From the NCBI RefSeq assembly GCF_016862095.1, contig NZ_BOMH01000043.1, positions 1 to 64,000 of the forward strand: a stretch of DNA of 64,000 nt. Direction: 5' to 3'. Under the pieces are notes generated by a model that saw only the letters and a list, made by a program, of their open reading frames with translations, did not search any database and was not told the origin of the DNA. This DNA is from Actinoplanes cyaneus (GTDB taxonomy: Bacteria > Actinomycetota > Actinomycetes > Mycobacteriales > Micromonosporaceae). Made by a program: the position numbers and the translations under genes. Positions within the stretch are counted from its first letter, which is position 1. The number at the start of each line of letters is the position of its first letter. This document shows positions 24,670 through 33,331 of this stretch, one piece after another.

Positions 24670-24738
24670 AAGCCCGCGCGCGTTCCCGCGGCCGTTTCAC
24701 CCGGGTGGGTGGCGACGGCTGACCGATTCCGACATGAG

Positions 24739-24773
24739 AAAAGGCGCGGCCCCCGTGGGGTCGCGCCTTTTCC
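24739..24773. terminator. Bidirectional terminator
   Basis: GAAAAGGCGCG (24739-24749) pairs with CGCGCCTTTTC (24763-24773), with CCCC/GGGG extending the stem inside. An A-run on one side and a T-run on the other let it serve both the STAS gene and the convergent MFS gene. Confidence 0.85.
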
Positions 24774-24807
24774 AGCTGCCGGTGCGGGCCGGAGCCTTGT
24801 CCGGCGG

Positions 24808-26382
24808 TCAGTGCAGGGCCGCGGTGGCCTGCTCCTGCGCCGCCCGCTCGTCGCCGGTGAGCGTCGAGAGCGGCTTCTCCTTGATGAACAGGACGGCGAT
24901 CACCGCGAGGAACGCGATCGGGGCGCCGATCATGAAGAGGTGGGCGGTCGCCGTACCGTAGATGTCTTCGAAGATCGCGCGTGCCTCGGGCGGCAGGGTG
25001 GCCAGGTCAGGCACCTTCGCCGAGCCGCCGGAGCCGGCCGCGGCGCCGAACTTCTCGGTGGCCAGCGACGTGACCTTGGCGGCCAGGACGGCGCCGAGCG
25101 CGCTCACCCCGATCGAGCCGCCCATGCTGCGGAAGAACGTGAGCGCCGAAGTGGTGGCGCCCAGCTCGGTGGCGGGCACGTCGTTCTGCGCGGCCAGCAC
25201 CAGGTTCTGCATGAGCATGCCGACGCCGATGCCGAGCACGGCCATGTAGACCGAGATCAGCGGCACCGAGGTGTCCGCGCCGATGGTGCTCAGCAGCAGC
25301 ATCCCGCCGGTCATCACGACCGCGCCGGCGACCAGGAAGATCTTCCACCTGCCGAACTTGGTGATCAGCTGGCCGGCGACCGTCGAGGAGACCAGCAGGC
25401 CGAAGATCATCGGGAGGCTCATCAGGCCGGCCACCGTCGGCGACTTGCCCAGCGAGATCTGGAAGTACTGCGACAGGAACACCGTGCCGCCGAACATCGC
25501 GACGCCGACCAGCACGCTCGCGATGACCGTGAGGCTGACCGTGCGGTGCCGGAAGATCCCCAGCGGGATGATCGGCTCGGCGGCGCGGGACTCCACCCAG
25601 ACCGCCAGCGCCAGCAGCACCAGGCCGCCGGCCACGAACGCGGCGCTCGTCCCGGAGATCCAGGCGAAGTGCTGCGGGCCGGCGAGCGTGGACCAGATCA
25701 GCAGCGTGCTGACCCCGGCCGTGATCAGCAGCGCGCCCAGCCAGTCGATCTTCACCTCGCGGCGGGTGACCGGCAGGTGCAGCGTCTTCTGCAGCATCAG
25801 GATCGCGGCGATCGAGAACGGCACGCCGATCAGGAAGCACCAGCGCCAGCCCAGCCACGACGTGTCCACCAGGACGCCGCCGATCAGCGGGCCGGCGATG
25901 GTGGCGACGCCGAAGACCGCGCCGAACATGCCGGAGTAACGCCCCAGCTCACGCGGCGGGATCATGGCGGCCATCACGATCATGGCGAGGGCCGACATGC
26001 CGCCCGCGCCGACGCCCTGGGCGATGCGGCTGACCAGCAGGATCTCCACGTTCGGGGCGAGGCCGGCGATCAGCGAGCCGACCACGAACAGGCCGAGCGA
26101 GAGCTGGATCAGCAGCTTCTTGCTGTAGAGGTCGGCCATCTTGCCCCAGAGCGGGACGGTGGCGGTCATCGCGAGCAGCTCGGTGGTGACGATCCAGGTG
26201 TAGACGGACTGGCTGCCGCCCAGCTCGGCGATGATCGTCGGCAGGGCGTTGGCGACCACGGTGGACGCCAGGATGCTGACGAACATGCCCAGCATCAGGC
26301 CGGACAGGGCCTGGACGACCTCGCGGTGGGTCATCCGGCCGCCCGCCTCGGCGGTGTCGGCGGGGACGGGGGTAGCGGTCAT
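24808..26382 (-). CDS. MFS drug exporter, DHA2 (14-TM) type
   Basis: The 524-aa protein is an EmrB/QacA-like proton-drug antiporter. It has the motif-A segment GKMADLYSKK, motif C-like GPLIGGVLV and about 14 hydrophobic segments. It probably exports drugs or an endogenous metabolite. Its start overlaps the stop of the tetR gene by 4 nt (ATGA), so both are translationally coupled and controlled by the TetR operator upstream. Confidence 0.9.
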   Translation of the reverse strand: MTATPVPADTAEAGGRMTHREVVQALSGLMLGMFVSILASTVVANALPTIIAELGGSQSVYTWIVTTELLAMTATVPLWGKMADLYSKKLLIQLSLGLFVVGSLIAGLAPNVEILLVSRIAQGVGAGGMSALAMIVMAAMIPPRELGRYSGMFGAVFGVATIAGPLIGGVLVDTSWLGWRWCFLIGVPFSIAAILMLQKTLHLPVTRREVKIDWLGALLITAGVSTLLIWSTLAGPQHFAWISGTSAAFVAGGLVLLALAVWVESRAAEPIIPLGIFRHRTVSLTVIASVLVGVAMFGGTVFLSQYFQISLGKSPTVAGLMSLPMIFGLLVSSTVAGQLITKFGRWKIFLVAGAVVMTGGMLLLSTIGADTSVPLISVYMAVLGIGVGMLMQNLVLAAQNDVPATELGATTSALTFFRSMGGSIGVSALGAVLAAKVTSLATEKFGAAAGSGGSAKVPDLATLPPEARAIFEDIYGTATAHLFMIGAPIAFLAVIAVLFIKEKPLSTLTGDERAAQEQATAALH

Positions 26383-27005
26383 CGAATTCCTCGGTGCGGT
26401 GATGGGGGTGGGTCGGCCAGGCCGCCGGCGACCATGCCGAAAGCCTCGTGCACATGATCAGAAAGGCGCATTTCCGGTACGTCCGTAGCGCCGTTTTGTG
26501 CGTCTGCCGCCCATCGCATCAGGGCCACCCGGAGGGCGGCGCCCGTGACGGCGGCGAGCACCGGTGGATAGGGGTGACCCGGAGTGAGGCCCAGACGTTC
26601 CGCGATCGCGGCGGTCATCTCCTGCTCGGCGGTCGCGGCCGTGGCGGCCAGCCGGGGGAGCAGGTGCGGATTGTTCATGATCACGCGGAGCCGGAGCAGC
26701 CACAGCTCCCGATCGTCCTGGATCAGCCGGATCGCCGGGGCGAGGGCGGCCTCCACCGCGGCCAGCGCGGGGCCGGGCGGGGCGCCGATCAGCAGCTCCC
26801 GCGGGTCGGTGACGCCCTCCAGCGGGTCGCCGACGAGGGCGTCCTCCCTGGCCGGGAAGTAGTTGAAGAACGTCCGCGGGGAGACGCCGGCGGCCTCGCT
26901 GATCTCGTCCACCGTGACGCGATCGGCGCCGCGCTCGTCGGCGAGCCGGAGCGCGGCGCCGATCAGGGCGCGCCGGGTGAGCCGCCGCTTGTCGTCCCGG
27001 TTCAT
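26379..27005 (-). CDS. TetR-family repressor of the MFS exporter
   Basis: The 208-aa protein has an N-terminal TetR helix-turn-helix (VTVDEISEAAGVSPRTFFNYFP, residues about 30-52) and a C-terminal ligand domain. It likely represses the tetR-MFS operon until an exported compound binds. The frame is open to 27341; I chose ATG 27005 because TAGCCT sits 7 nt upstream and the protein then starts just before the DNA-binding domain. A perfect operator lies immediately upstream. Confidence 0.88.
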   Translation of the reverse strand: MNRDDKRRLTRRALIGAALRLADERGADRVTVDEISEAAGVSPRTFFNYFPAREDALVGDPLEGVTDPRELLIGAPPGPALAAVEAALAPAIRLIQDDRELWLLRLRVIMNNPHLLPRLAATAATAEQEMTAAIAERLGLTPGHPYPPVLAAVTGAALRVALMRWAADAQNGATDVPEMRLSDHVHEAFGMVAGGLADPPPSPHRGIR

Positions 27006-27023
27006 GCTCCGGAGGCTACCCAC

Positions 27024-27046
27024 AACTTTGCAGACTCTGCAAAGTT
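27024..27046. promoter_or_regulatory. TetR operator
   Basis: AACTTTGCAGA and TCTGCAAAGTT form a perfect 23-bp palindrome around a single C. It lies just upstream of the -10 TAGCCT (27013-27018) of tetR, over the -35 region. It also touches the stop codon of the upstream hydrolase gene. Confidence 0.85.
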
Positions 27047-27856
27047 TTAAAGCGTCCGGCTCAGGAACTCCACCGTTCGCCCCACCGCCCGGGTCACGTG
27101 CTCGTCCACGTCGTAGAGGTCGACGTGCCGGCTGGAGTCCAGCCACAGCGTCTCGTCCGCGTGCATCGCCTCGGCCAGCTCCGGCGAGCAGTACGCGTCC
27201 ACCCGGCCGTGCACGATCAGGCTCGGCGGCAGCAACGGGCGCACGCCGAGCACGTCCAGCGTCATCAGGCTGTGCAGCGAGCCGCGGGTCACCCGGTTCT
27301 CCCAGCCCGGAGTGCCGATCCAGGCCGAGTAGTACGACCACGGCTCCTCGCCCGGCATCGCCGCCTCGCCGTCCAGGGCGACCGCCGGAAGCTCCTCGTC
27401 GTAGCGGTCGATCATGTCGATCAAGGCTTTCCGGTACGCCACGTGACCCATCCGCTCGGCGAACCAGGCCGGGCTGTTGTAGGCCCCGGCGATCCCGGCG
27501 ACCGCCTTCACCCGGGGATCCGTGGCGGCGGCGCGCATCGCGTACCCGGCGCCCAGGCAGATCCCCACGAGCGCCCGGTCGTACCCGTCCAGCACGCCCA
27601 CCGCCGCCCGCAGATCCGCCAGTTTGCCCTGGCTGTCCTCATGCCCACGGCGCCCCTCGCTGGCGCCGAAGCCGCGGTGGTCGAACGCCAGGGTGGTGAT
27701 GCCGGCCGCGGTGAGGCGCTCCGCGTACTCCGCCACCACCTGTTCCTTCACGCCGCTGAACGGGCCGGTGAGCACTGCCGCACGATTGCCGGGAGCGGTG
27801 CGCAGCACCCCTTCGAGGCGAAGTCCGTCACTGAAGAACGTCACTGTCTCGGTCAC
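27047..27856 (-). CDS. Alpha/beta hydrolase with Cys at the nucleophile elbow
   Basis: The 269-aa hydrolase has FDHRGFGASEG, the oxyanion/strand segment and the nucleophile elbow GICLGAG. The usual Ser is replaced by Cys, as in dienelactone hydrolases. The acid Asp in HGRVDAY and the His in SSRHVDL complete the triad. Substrate unknown. GTG 27856 has TAGCGT 6 nt upstream (leaderless). It is divergent from the HxlR gene, which may control it. Confidence 0.85.
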   Translation of the reverse strand: MTETVTFFSDGLRLEGVLRTAPGNRAAVLTGPFSGVKEQVVAEYAERLTAAGITTLAFDHRGFGASEGRRGHEDSQGKLADLRAAVGVLDGYDRALVGICLGAGYAMRAAATDPRVKAVAGIAGAYNSPAWFAERMGHVAYRKALIDMIDRYDEELPAVALDGEAAMPGEEPWSYYSAWIGTPGWENRVTRGSLHSLMTLDVLGVRPLLPPSLIVHGRVDAYCSPELAEAMHADETLWLDSSRHVDLYDVDEHVTRAVGRTVEFLSRTL

Positions 27857-27924
27857 GGTCCGACGCTAGGCTGCCTGCGTCGGGCTGGACAGAGGGCACT
27901 TCGGGGTGCCCATGGGGGTGGGGC

Positions 27925-28263
27925 GTGGACCTGGTCGTGCCGGACGTGCTGGAGGAGGACTGTGTCACGCGGCAGGCCCTGGAAAGGCTCGCGGTGAAGT
28001 GGCGGGTGCTGCTGATCTACGCGCTCGCCGACGGGCCGCAACGCCCCGCCCGCCTGCGTCGCCGGATCCCCGGGATCAGCCCGAAGATGCTCACCGAGAC
28101 GCTGCGCGGGATGGAGACCGACGGCCTGGTCAGCCGCCGGGTGTACCAGGCCGACCCGCCGCAGCACGTCGAGTACGAGCTGACCGGGCTCGGTCGCACG
28201 CTGCGCGAGCCGCTCGCCGCGATCTGCGCCTGGGCCCGGGACAATCGGACTGTCAGTCGTTGA
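27925..28263 (+). CDS. HxlR-family winged-helix regulator
   Basis: The 112-aa protein has the HxlR layout: an N-terminal Cys (EEDCVTRQALERLAVKWRVLLI), GISPKMLTETLRGMETDGLV recognition region and a YELTGLGRTL wing. The Cys may sense redox or aldehydes, as in YodB/HxlR relatives. It is divergent from the Cys-type hydrolase (68 nt between starts). Its 3' end overlaps the convergent gene by 11 bp. Start GTG 27925 has no strong SD. Confidence 0.82.
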   Translation: MDLVVPDVLEEDCVTRQALERLAVKWRVLLIYALADGPQRPARLRRRIPGISPKMLTETLRGMETDGLVSRRVYQADPPQHVEYELTGLGRTLREPLAAICAWARDNRTVSR

Positions 28264-28711
28264 GCTGGGTGTGCTGGATCTCGGTCAGCGCGGCGGTCAG
28301 CCACACCCTGGGGTCGCGCCCGGCCAGCAGGTCGGTGAGCAGCAGCGCGGCGTTGCGGGCCAGCGCGGCCGGCTGCGGCGCCGGGATGCCGTCCTCGTCC
28401 AGCACGCCGAGCGCGCCGGCCAGCAGCCAGAGGACGACCTGCGGATGCGCGTCCGGGTGAGCGCGCACGCAGGAGGCGAGCGCGGTGCGGACGTCGTCGG
28501 CGGTGAGCCCGTCCGGATGTCCCTCCTCCAACAGCAGGCGGACCGTCGTCCCGAGGATCAGGCCGGCGTGCGCCGGGTCGAGAGCGGCCAGGTCGTTCAC
28601 GGCGTCGTCCAGCGCCTCCGCCTCGCCCTTGCGGACGGCGTCGACGGCCGCGGTGACGGCCACCGCGACCGGGCGGGCCGGGGCCGGCAGATGGCGCCAG
28701 TTGTCGGTCAC
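28253..28711 (-). CDS. Conserved hypothetical protein
   Basis: The 152-aa, all-helical-looking protein is rich in Ala and Leu (VNDLAALDPAHAGLILGTTVRLLLEEGHPDG). No family recognised. Two GTG codons are adjacent; the second (28711) is 6 nt after TAGGGT, fitting the leaderless pattern. It overlaps the convergent HxlR gene by 11 bp. Confidence 0.7.
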   Translation of the reverse strand: MTDNWRHLPAPARPVAVAVTAAVDAVRKGEAEALDDAVNDLAALDPAHAGLILGTTVRLLLEEGHPDGLTADDVRTALASCVRAHPDAHPQVVLWLLAGALGVLDEDGIPAPQPAALARNAALLLTDLLAGRDPRVWLTAALTEIQHTQLND

Positions 28712-28784
28712 CACGTGACCCTATCCGGCGCCCGGATCGCTCTGGTCAAATGACGGGTCGGCTGACGCGACGGGAGGAGGCGCG

Positions 28785-29153
28785 ATGACGAGCCTGGATG
28801 CGGTGACCGCCTGGGTGCGGCGTTACCGCCGCGCGTGGGAGTCGAACGAGCCGGACGACATCCGCGATCTGTTCGCTGACGACGCGGCGTACTTCACCGA
28901 GCCGTACTCACCGCCGTGGGTCGGCCGGGAGGCGATCGTGGCGGGCTGGCTCGCGCAGCGCGACGAACCGGGCACGACCACGTTCACCTGGCAGCCGGTG
29001 ATCATCACCGAGGAGCTCGCGGTGATCGAGGGTCGCACCGTCTACCCCGACCGGGAGTACCGCAACATGTGGGTGCTGCGCCTCGACCACACCGGCCAGG
29101 CCCGCCAGTTCACCGAATGGTGGATGGAGGTGCCGCCGCCACCGGCAGGGTGA
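28785..29153 (+). CDS. SnoaL/NTF2-like protein
   Basis: The 122-aa single-domain protein has the cone-like NTF2 fold pattern: RRYRRAWESNEPDDIRDLFADDAAYFTEP, then VGREAIVAGW and the Trp-rich end QFTEWWME. Members are polyketide cyclases, isomerases or ligand-binding proteins; no substrate can be assigned. GGGAGGAGG lies 5-6 nt before the ATG. It overlaps the convergent CocE gene by 44 bp. Confidence 0.82.
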   Translation: MTSLDAVTAWVRRYRRAWESNEPDDIRDLFADDAAYFTEPYSPPWVGREAIVAGWLAQRDEPGTTTFTWQPVIITEELAVIEGRTVYPDREYRNMWVLRLDHTGQARQFTEWWMEVPPPPAG

Positions 29154-30753
29154 GCGCCGACCCGGCGATGTCCACGGTGTGCCGGGCGGCGGCGAGCCCG
29201 GCCCCGTCAGGGCCCCGGTTCCGGTCGAAGCGCGGGAACGCCCCGCCGGCGATCAGCAGCCGCAGCCGGTTCCCGGCGAGCAGCCGGTGGAAGCACGGAT
29301 CCAGGGTCAGCGTCAGCCGCTGCGGCTCGCCGGCCGGCACCGACGCGTCCAGCCGGAGGTACTGGTCGGCGAAGTTGCGCGAACGGCCACGCGGATCTAC
29401 GTCGCAGAGACGGACGAAGACATCCGCGTACGGGTTGTCCACCGCGACCGTGAGCGTGAGCTCCGGGCGCCCGATCACGTCGACCGCGGTCGGCAGCGGA
29501 TCGGTGGTGAACGTCAGCACGTCCCGCCGCGCCTCCAGCGCCCGGTTGTCCCGCACGCCCATCGAGCCGGTCAGTGTCCGCCCACCCACCGACGGGGTCG
29601 GGTCGGCCGGGTCGTGGACGAACTCGGCGACGCCCTCCGGCCCGTCCGGCGCGGTCGTGGTCAGCCGCCGCCCGGCCCGCAGGTGGAACGTCGCCGGATC
29701 GGCGGGCGGTGGCCACGCGGGAAGCTCGTGCCAGGCGCGCTCGCCGGTCCGGTACGCCCGAACGGGTGATTTGCGGGCCGCGGGGCCGTTCGTCAGGTGC
29801 TGATCGAGCCAGGCGACGCTCTCCCGGGTCAGAACCCCGGCGCCCTGCATCCCGGCCTGCAGATGTGTCCACGGGCCGATGGTCAGCGCGACGTCGGCGC
29901 CACGGGCGCGCAGGGCCTCGTACTGCGCCATCGTCTGGTCGAGGAAAAGGTCCTGCCAGCCGCCGATCAGGAGCACCGGGATGTCCAGGCGGGCCAGGGC
30001 CGCGCCCGCGCGGTACGGCGTCCACCACGGGTCGTCGCCGTCCGGGTGCTCCAGCCACTCCCGGTACCAGGGGGCGCGCCCGAGCAGCACCGGCTCGGCC
30101 GCGTCGGCCAGTGGCAGCCCCTCCTGCGCGGGCCGCAGCCGGCGCTTCGCCGTGACCATGCTGAACAGTCGCCCGGCGAGCCCGTCCTCCTGGTGCGCGA
30201 TCTGATAGCTCCAGCCGAGGAAGTCACCCAGCGTGAACGCGCCCGTCCCGAAGACCGCCTCCCGGAAGTCGTGCGGGCCGACGTAGAGCACCGCGGTGCG
30301 CAACTCCGGCGGCGGGTCCTGCAGCAGCGCCCACTGCGACCAGGCCAGGTAGGACGCCCCGAGGGTGGCCAGGTTCCCGTCGAACCACGGCTGCTCGCGC
30401 AGCCACGCGACGGTGTCCTGACCGTCCTCGGCCTCCTGCGACATCGGGCGGAACACGCCCTCCGAGCCGAAGGTCCCGCGCACGCTCTGTAACAGCACGT
30501 GGTAGCCGCGCGCCGCGAAAACGGTCCCGTTCATCACCGGATTGGGCAAGCTCCGCCCGTACGGCGTCCGGATGAGCACCGTCCCCTTCGGCGTGGCGGT
30601 GCCCGGGGCCAGGTGGTCGCCGAGCAGGCGCACCCCGTCCCGCATCGGCGTCCGCACCTGCTCCGACGTGTAGCCGTGCGAAGCGGGCGGGAGACCGAGG
30701 AACCGGCTCACCAGGGCATCGGCCGGGCGGGGGCGTCTCGAGGCTTTGTCCAC
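29110..30753 (-). CDS. CocE/NonD-family X-Pro dipeptidyl-peptidase-like hydrolase
   Basis: The 547-aa enzyme has an alpha/beta-hydrolase domain with nucleophile motif GASYLAW near residue 135 and YVGPHDFR. A C-terminal jelly-roll (S15_C-like) domain begins near 330. Family members hydrolyse esters or acyl-Pro peptides. GTG 30753 is 8 nt after TATCTT, implying a leaderless mRNA. Its 3' 44 bp are antisense to the SnoaL-like gene. Confidence 0.88.
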   Translation of the reverse strand: MDKASRRPRPADALVSRFLGLPPASHGYTSEQVRTPMRDGVRLLGDHLAPGTATPKGTVLIRTPYGRSLPNPVMNGTVFAARGYHVLLQSVRGTFGSEGVFRPMSQEAEDGQDTVAWLREQPWFDGNLATLGASYLAWSQWALLQDPPPELRTAVLYVGPHDFREAVFGTGAFTLGDFLGWSYQIAHQEDGLAGRLFSMVTAKRRLRPAQEGLPLADAAEPVLLGRAPWYREWLEHPDGDDPWWTPYRAGAALARLDIPVLLIGGWQDLFLDQTMAQYEALRARGADVALTIGPWTHLQAGMQGAGVLTRESVAWLDQHLTNGPAARKSPVRAYRTGERAWHELPAWPPPADPATFHLRAGRRLTTTAPDGPEGVAEFVHDPADPTPSVGGRTLTGSMGVRDNRALEARRDVLTFTTDPLPTAVDVIGRPELTLTVAVDNPYADVFVRLCDVDPRGRSRNFADQYLRLDASVPAGEPQRLTLTLDPCFHRLLAGNRLRLLIAGGAFPRFDRNRGPDGAGLAAARHTVDIAGSALTLPVAAAPPSTIR

Positions 30754-30791
30754 GATCTCAGAAGATATCCACGCGCCGCGGAATATGAAAG

Positions 30792-32576
30792 ATGAATGGC
30801 ATTCGCAGGATGGCCGATGTGCGAATTCCCGAGCATTTCGGCAAACTGCGACGAGTGGACGAGGGACGCAAACTCGGAGGACGTTACCGACTGCACGACG
30901 AACTCGGCCGGGGCGGAATGGCCATCGTGTGGCGGGCCACCGACGAGGTGCTGAACCGGCCGGTCGCGGTGAAGGTGCTGGCCGGGCGATACGCCGGCGA
31001 CGACCGGTTCCGCTCGCGCATCCTGCACGAGGCGCGCGCCGCGGCGACCCTGTCGCACCCCAACATCGCGCAGATCTACGACTTCGGCGAATCCGACGAG
31101 GACGGGACCCCTGTTCCGTACGTCGTCATGGAATTGATCAATGGGCCCACGTTGCAGCAGCGTGTGGCGGATGCGCCGATGCCGCCCCGGCGGGTTTTCC
31201 GGATCTGCGGTGAGGTGGCTGCGGCCCTCGCCGCCGCGCACGCCGACGGCCTGGTCCACCGGGACATCAAGCTGGCCAACGTGATGGTCACGCCGGCCGG
31301 GGCGAAGGTGGTGGACTTCGGCATCGCGGCGGCCGCCGGGCCGGCCGAGCCCGACGAAGGGCTGCTCGGGACGCCCGCCTACCTGGCGCCGGAACGGCTC
31401 ACCGGCGGCGCGATCGAACCGGCGTCGGACGTGTACGCGCTGGGCGTGCTGCTGTACCGCCTGCTCGCCGACGAGTCGCCGTGGACGGTGGAGACGACGA
31501 CCCAGATGCTGTCGGCGCACATGTACGCCGAGCCAGCGCCGCTGCCGGAGCTGCCCGGGGTGCCGGAGGCGGTGGCCGAGATGGTCGACCGCTGCCTGGC
31601 CAAGGAGCCGGCGGACCGGCCGGACGCGGCCGAGGTGTCGGCGATCCTGGGCGACGCGGCGGAGGCGGCCGTCCTGAAGCCCGCCACCGCCGGGGCGCCG
31701 CCCGTGGAGGGCCGGCATTCGTCGCCCCCCGCCGCGCCTGTGCCGGCCGGCGGCCCCTCGCCGGACGACCCGCCGTCCGGGGCGTTGCCGCTGAGTGGCA
31801 CGCCGTCCGGCGAGTCGCCGATGGACGGCCGGGGTCCGGAGGGATTCCCGCCGGAGGACCTGAACGCTGCTGCCTCCTCGCTCGACGGCCGGCAGGCCGG
31901 GCCGGACGACCCGGAGTGGATCCCCGGATTCGAAGCGGGCGAGGCGGTGCTCCCGCCCACCCGGCTCGACGGCGAGACCGAGCTGATCGCGGGAGCCCGG
32001 CCGGGCCGGCCCCGGCACGACAACCGGCGGCTGCTGCTCGCCGGTACGGTGCTGGTCGCGCTGCTGCTCACCCTCCTCGGATGGTGGGCCACCCGGGCGG
32101 ATGATCCTGACCCGGCGGCGGTCGGCGCCGTGCCGCCCGTGAGCCGGGCCGCGGTGCCGCCCGGCCGCCCGCGGTCGGCCGCCGCCACGCCGCCGAGCCC
32201 GAGCGGCACCCGGCACGACCGGAGCGCCGCCGCCGTGGCCAGCAACCTGCCGGCCAGCGCCGCCGTCTCGCCGGCGCCCGGCTCGGCCGAACCCTCCCCG
32301 GCGCCCGAGCCGAGCGCCGGCGAGAGCGCGCCGCCCACCTCGGCCGGCCCGGAGACCACCCGCCTGGTGTCGAGGGGCGGCGCTGTCAACGCCATCTGCG
32401 TCTCCGGGAACGTGCAGGTGCTGAGCTGGGAACCGGCCGACGGCTTCGTGGTGGAGGGAGCCGACCCGGGGCCGGGCCTGACCGCGTCGGTGGTCTTCGC
32501 GAACGGAATCAGCCGTTATCGCATGTCGATCACGTGTTTCGGGGGCAAGCCGTCCGCTGTGGTGCTGCCGCTCTAG
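30792..32576 (+). CDS. Transmembrane Ser/Thr protein kinase, PknB-like
   Basis: The 594-aa protein has an N-terminal Hanks-type kinase (about 30-290): glycine loop GRGGMA, Lys61 in AVKVL, catalytic HRDIKLANV, DFGIA and APERL. A long Pro/Ser-rich juxtamembrane region follows. One membrane segment (about 413-432) leads to a Pro/Ala linker and a small extracellular domain with two Cys (AICVSGN; SITCFGG). No PASTA repeats are present, so the signal sensed is unknown. ATG 30810 is an alternative start. The promoter must overlap that of the divergent CocE gene 38 nt away. Confidence 0.9.
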   Translation: MNGIRRMADVRIPEHFGKLRRVDEGRKLGGRYRLHDELGRGGMAIVWRATDEVLNRPVAVKVLAGRYAGDDRFRSRILHEARAAATLSHPNIAQIYDFGESDEDGTPVPYVVMELINGPTLQQRVADAPMPPRRVFRICGEVAAALAAAHADGLVHRDIKLANVMVTPAGAKVVDFGIAAAAGPAEPDEGLLGTPAYLAPERLTGGAIEPASDVYALGVLLYRLLADESPWTVETTTQMLSAHMYAEPAPLPELPGVPEAVAEMVDRCLAKEPADRPDAAEVSAILGDAAEAAVLKPATAGAPPVEGRHSSPPAAPVPAGGPSPDDPPSGALPLSGTPSGESPMDGRGPEGFPPEDLNAAASSLDGRQAGPDDPEWIPGFEAGEAVLPPTRLDGETELIAGARPGRPRHDNRRLLLAGTVLVALLLTLLGWWATRADDPDPAAVGAVPPVSRAAVPPGRPRSAAATPPSPSGTRHDRSAAAVASNLPASAAVSPAPGSAEPSPAPEPSAGESAPPTSAGPETTRLVSRGGAVNAICVSGNVQVLSWEPADGFVVEGADPGPGLTASVVFANGISRYRMSITCFGGKPSAVVLPL

Positions 32577-32603
32577 AGCCTGCCCTTGCTGTCGCCCACC
32601 CCG

Positions 32604-33320
32604 TCACGGCAGGGCGCCGAGCCCGGCCAGGAGTTCCACTCTCTCCTCGCGATCGAGCGCCTGATAGATCGGCTCGTCCCGGCGGTCGGTCTCGTCGTCG
32701 ATCGTTCGCCGCTCAGGACCGGCGGGCAGCGCCGTGATCTGGCCGACGGTCAGGCCGGCTGCCTGCCAGGCCGCGCGGTGCGCGTCCGCGCGGTGGTGCC
32801 GGAGCGCACCCAGACGGGTCGTGAGGCGCACCGCCGGGGACGCGTCCACCGGCTCGTACACCGGCGCGAGCGCCCGGAAGGCCGGCCCGCCGGTGGCCTG
32901 CCCGGCCTCCAGCAGGCGCCCGACCAGGTCGGCCAGACGGGGCAGCGCCGCCGGGCCGGGCAGCATGGCGTCCAGCGGCGGGCCGGGATCCCATCGCTGC
33001 GCCGCGGCTTCCCCGACGACCCGCTGCACCGCCATGGCGATGTCCCGGCCGAGGCCGGTGAGCCGCCAGGTCCCGTCGTCGTCCACCACCGCGATGCCCT
33101 GCTCGAGTTCCGCGGTCATGTCACCACCGCCGTAGACGGTTGCCGCGGCGAAGCCGTCCGCCGGCATCGGGCGAGCCAGCAGGCCGAAGTAGAAGCTGCT
33201 CTCGAACCCGGGGCGCAGGCCACGTTCGGCATAGAGGGCGCGGACCCGGTCACGGCTGCCCGACCTCACCCCGACGTAGACACGATCGACGACCGGCCGG
33301 ATTCTCCGCGCGAAACTCAT
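32604..33320 (-). CDS. Conserved hypothetical protein, possibly SCO6745-like
   Basis: The 238-aa protein is mostly helical. A central WRLTGLGRDIAMAVQRVVGE segment resembles the wing of an HTH protein. It may belong to the actinobacterial SCO6745-type family, but I am not certain. ATG 33320 is 8 nt after TAACCT. The longer frame (to 33680) is antisense-like and overlaps the upstream ArsR gene. It lies 11 nt after that gene, so co-expression is possible. Confidence 0.7.
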   Translation of the reverse strand: MSFARRIRPVVDRVYVGVRSGSRDRVRALYAERGLRPGFESSFYFGLLARPMPADGFAAATVYGGGDMTAELEQGIAVVDDDGTWRLTGLGRDIAMAVQRVVGEAAAQRWDPGPPLDAMLPGPAALPRLADLVGRLLEAGQATGGPAFRALAPVYEPVDASPAVRLTTRLGALRHHRADAHRAAWQAAGLTVGQITALPAGPERRTIDDETDRRDEPIYQALDREERVELLAGLGALP

Positions 33321-33331
33321 GACCGCTGAGG

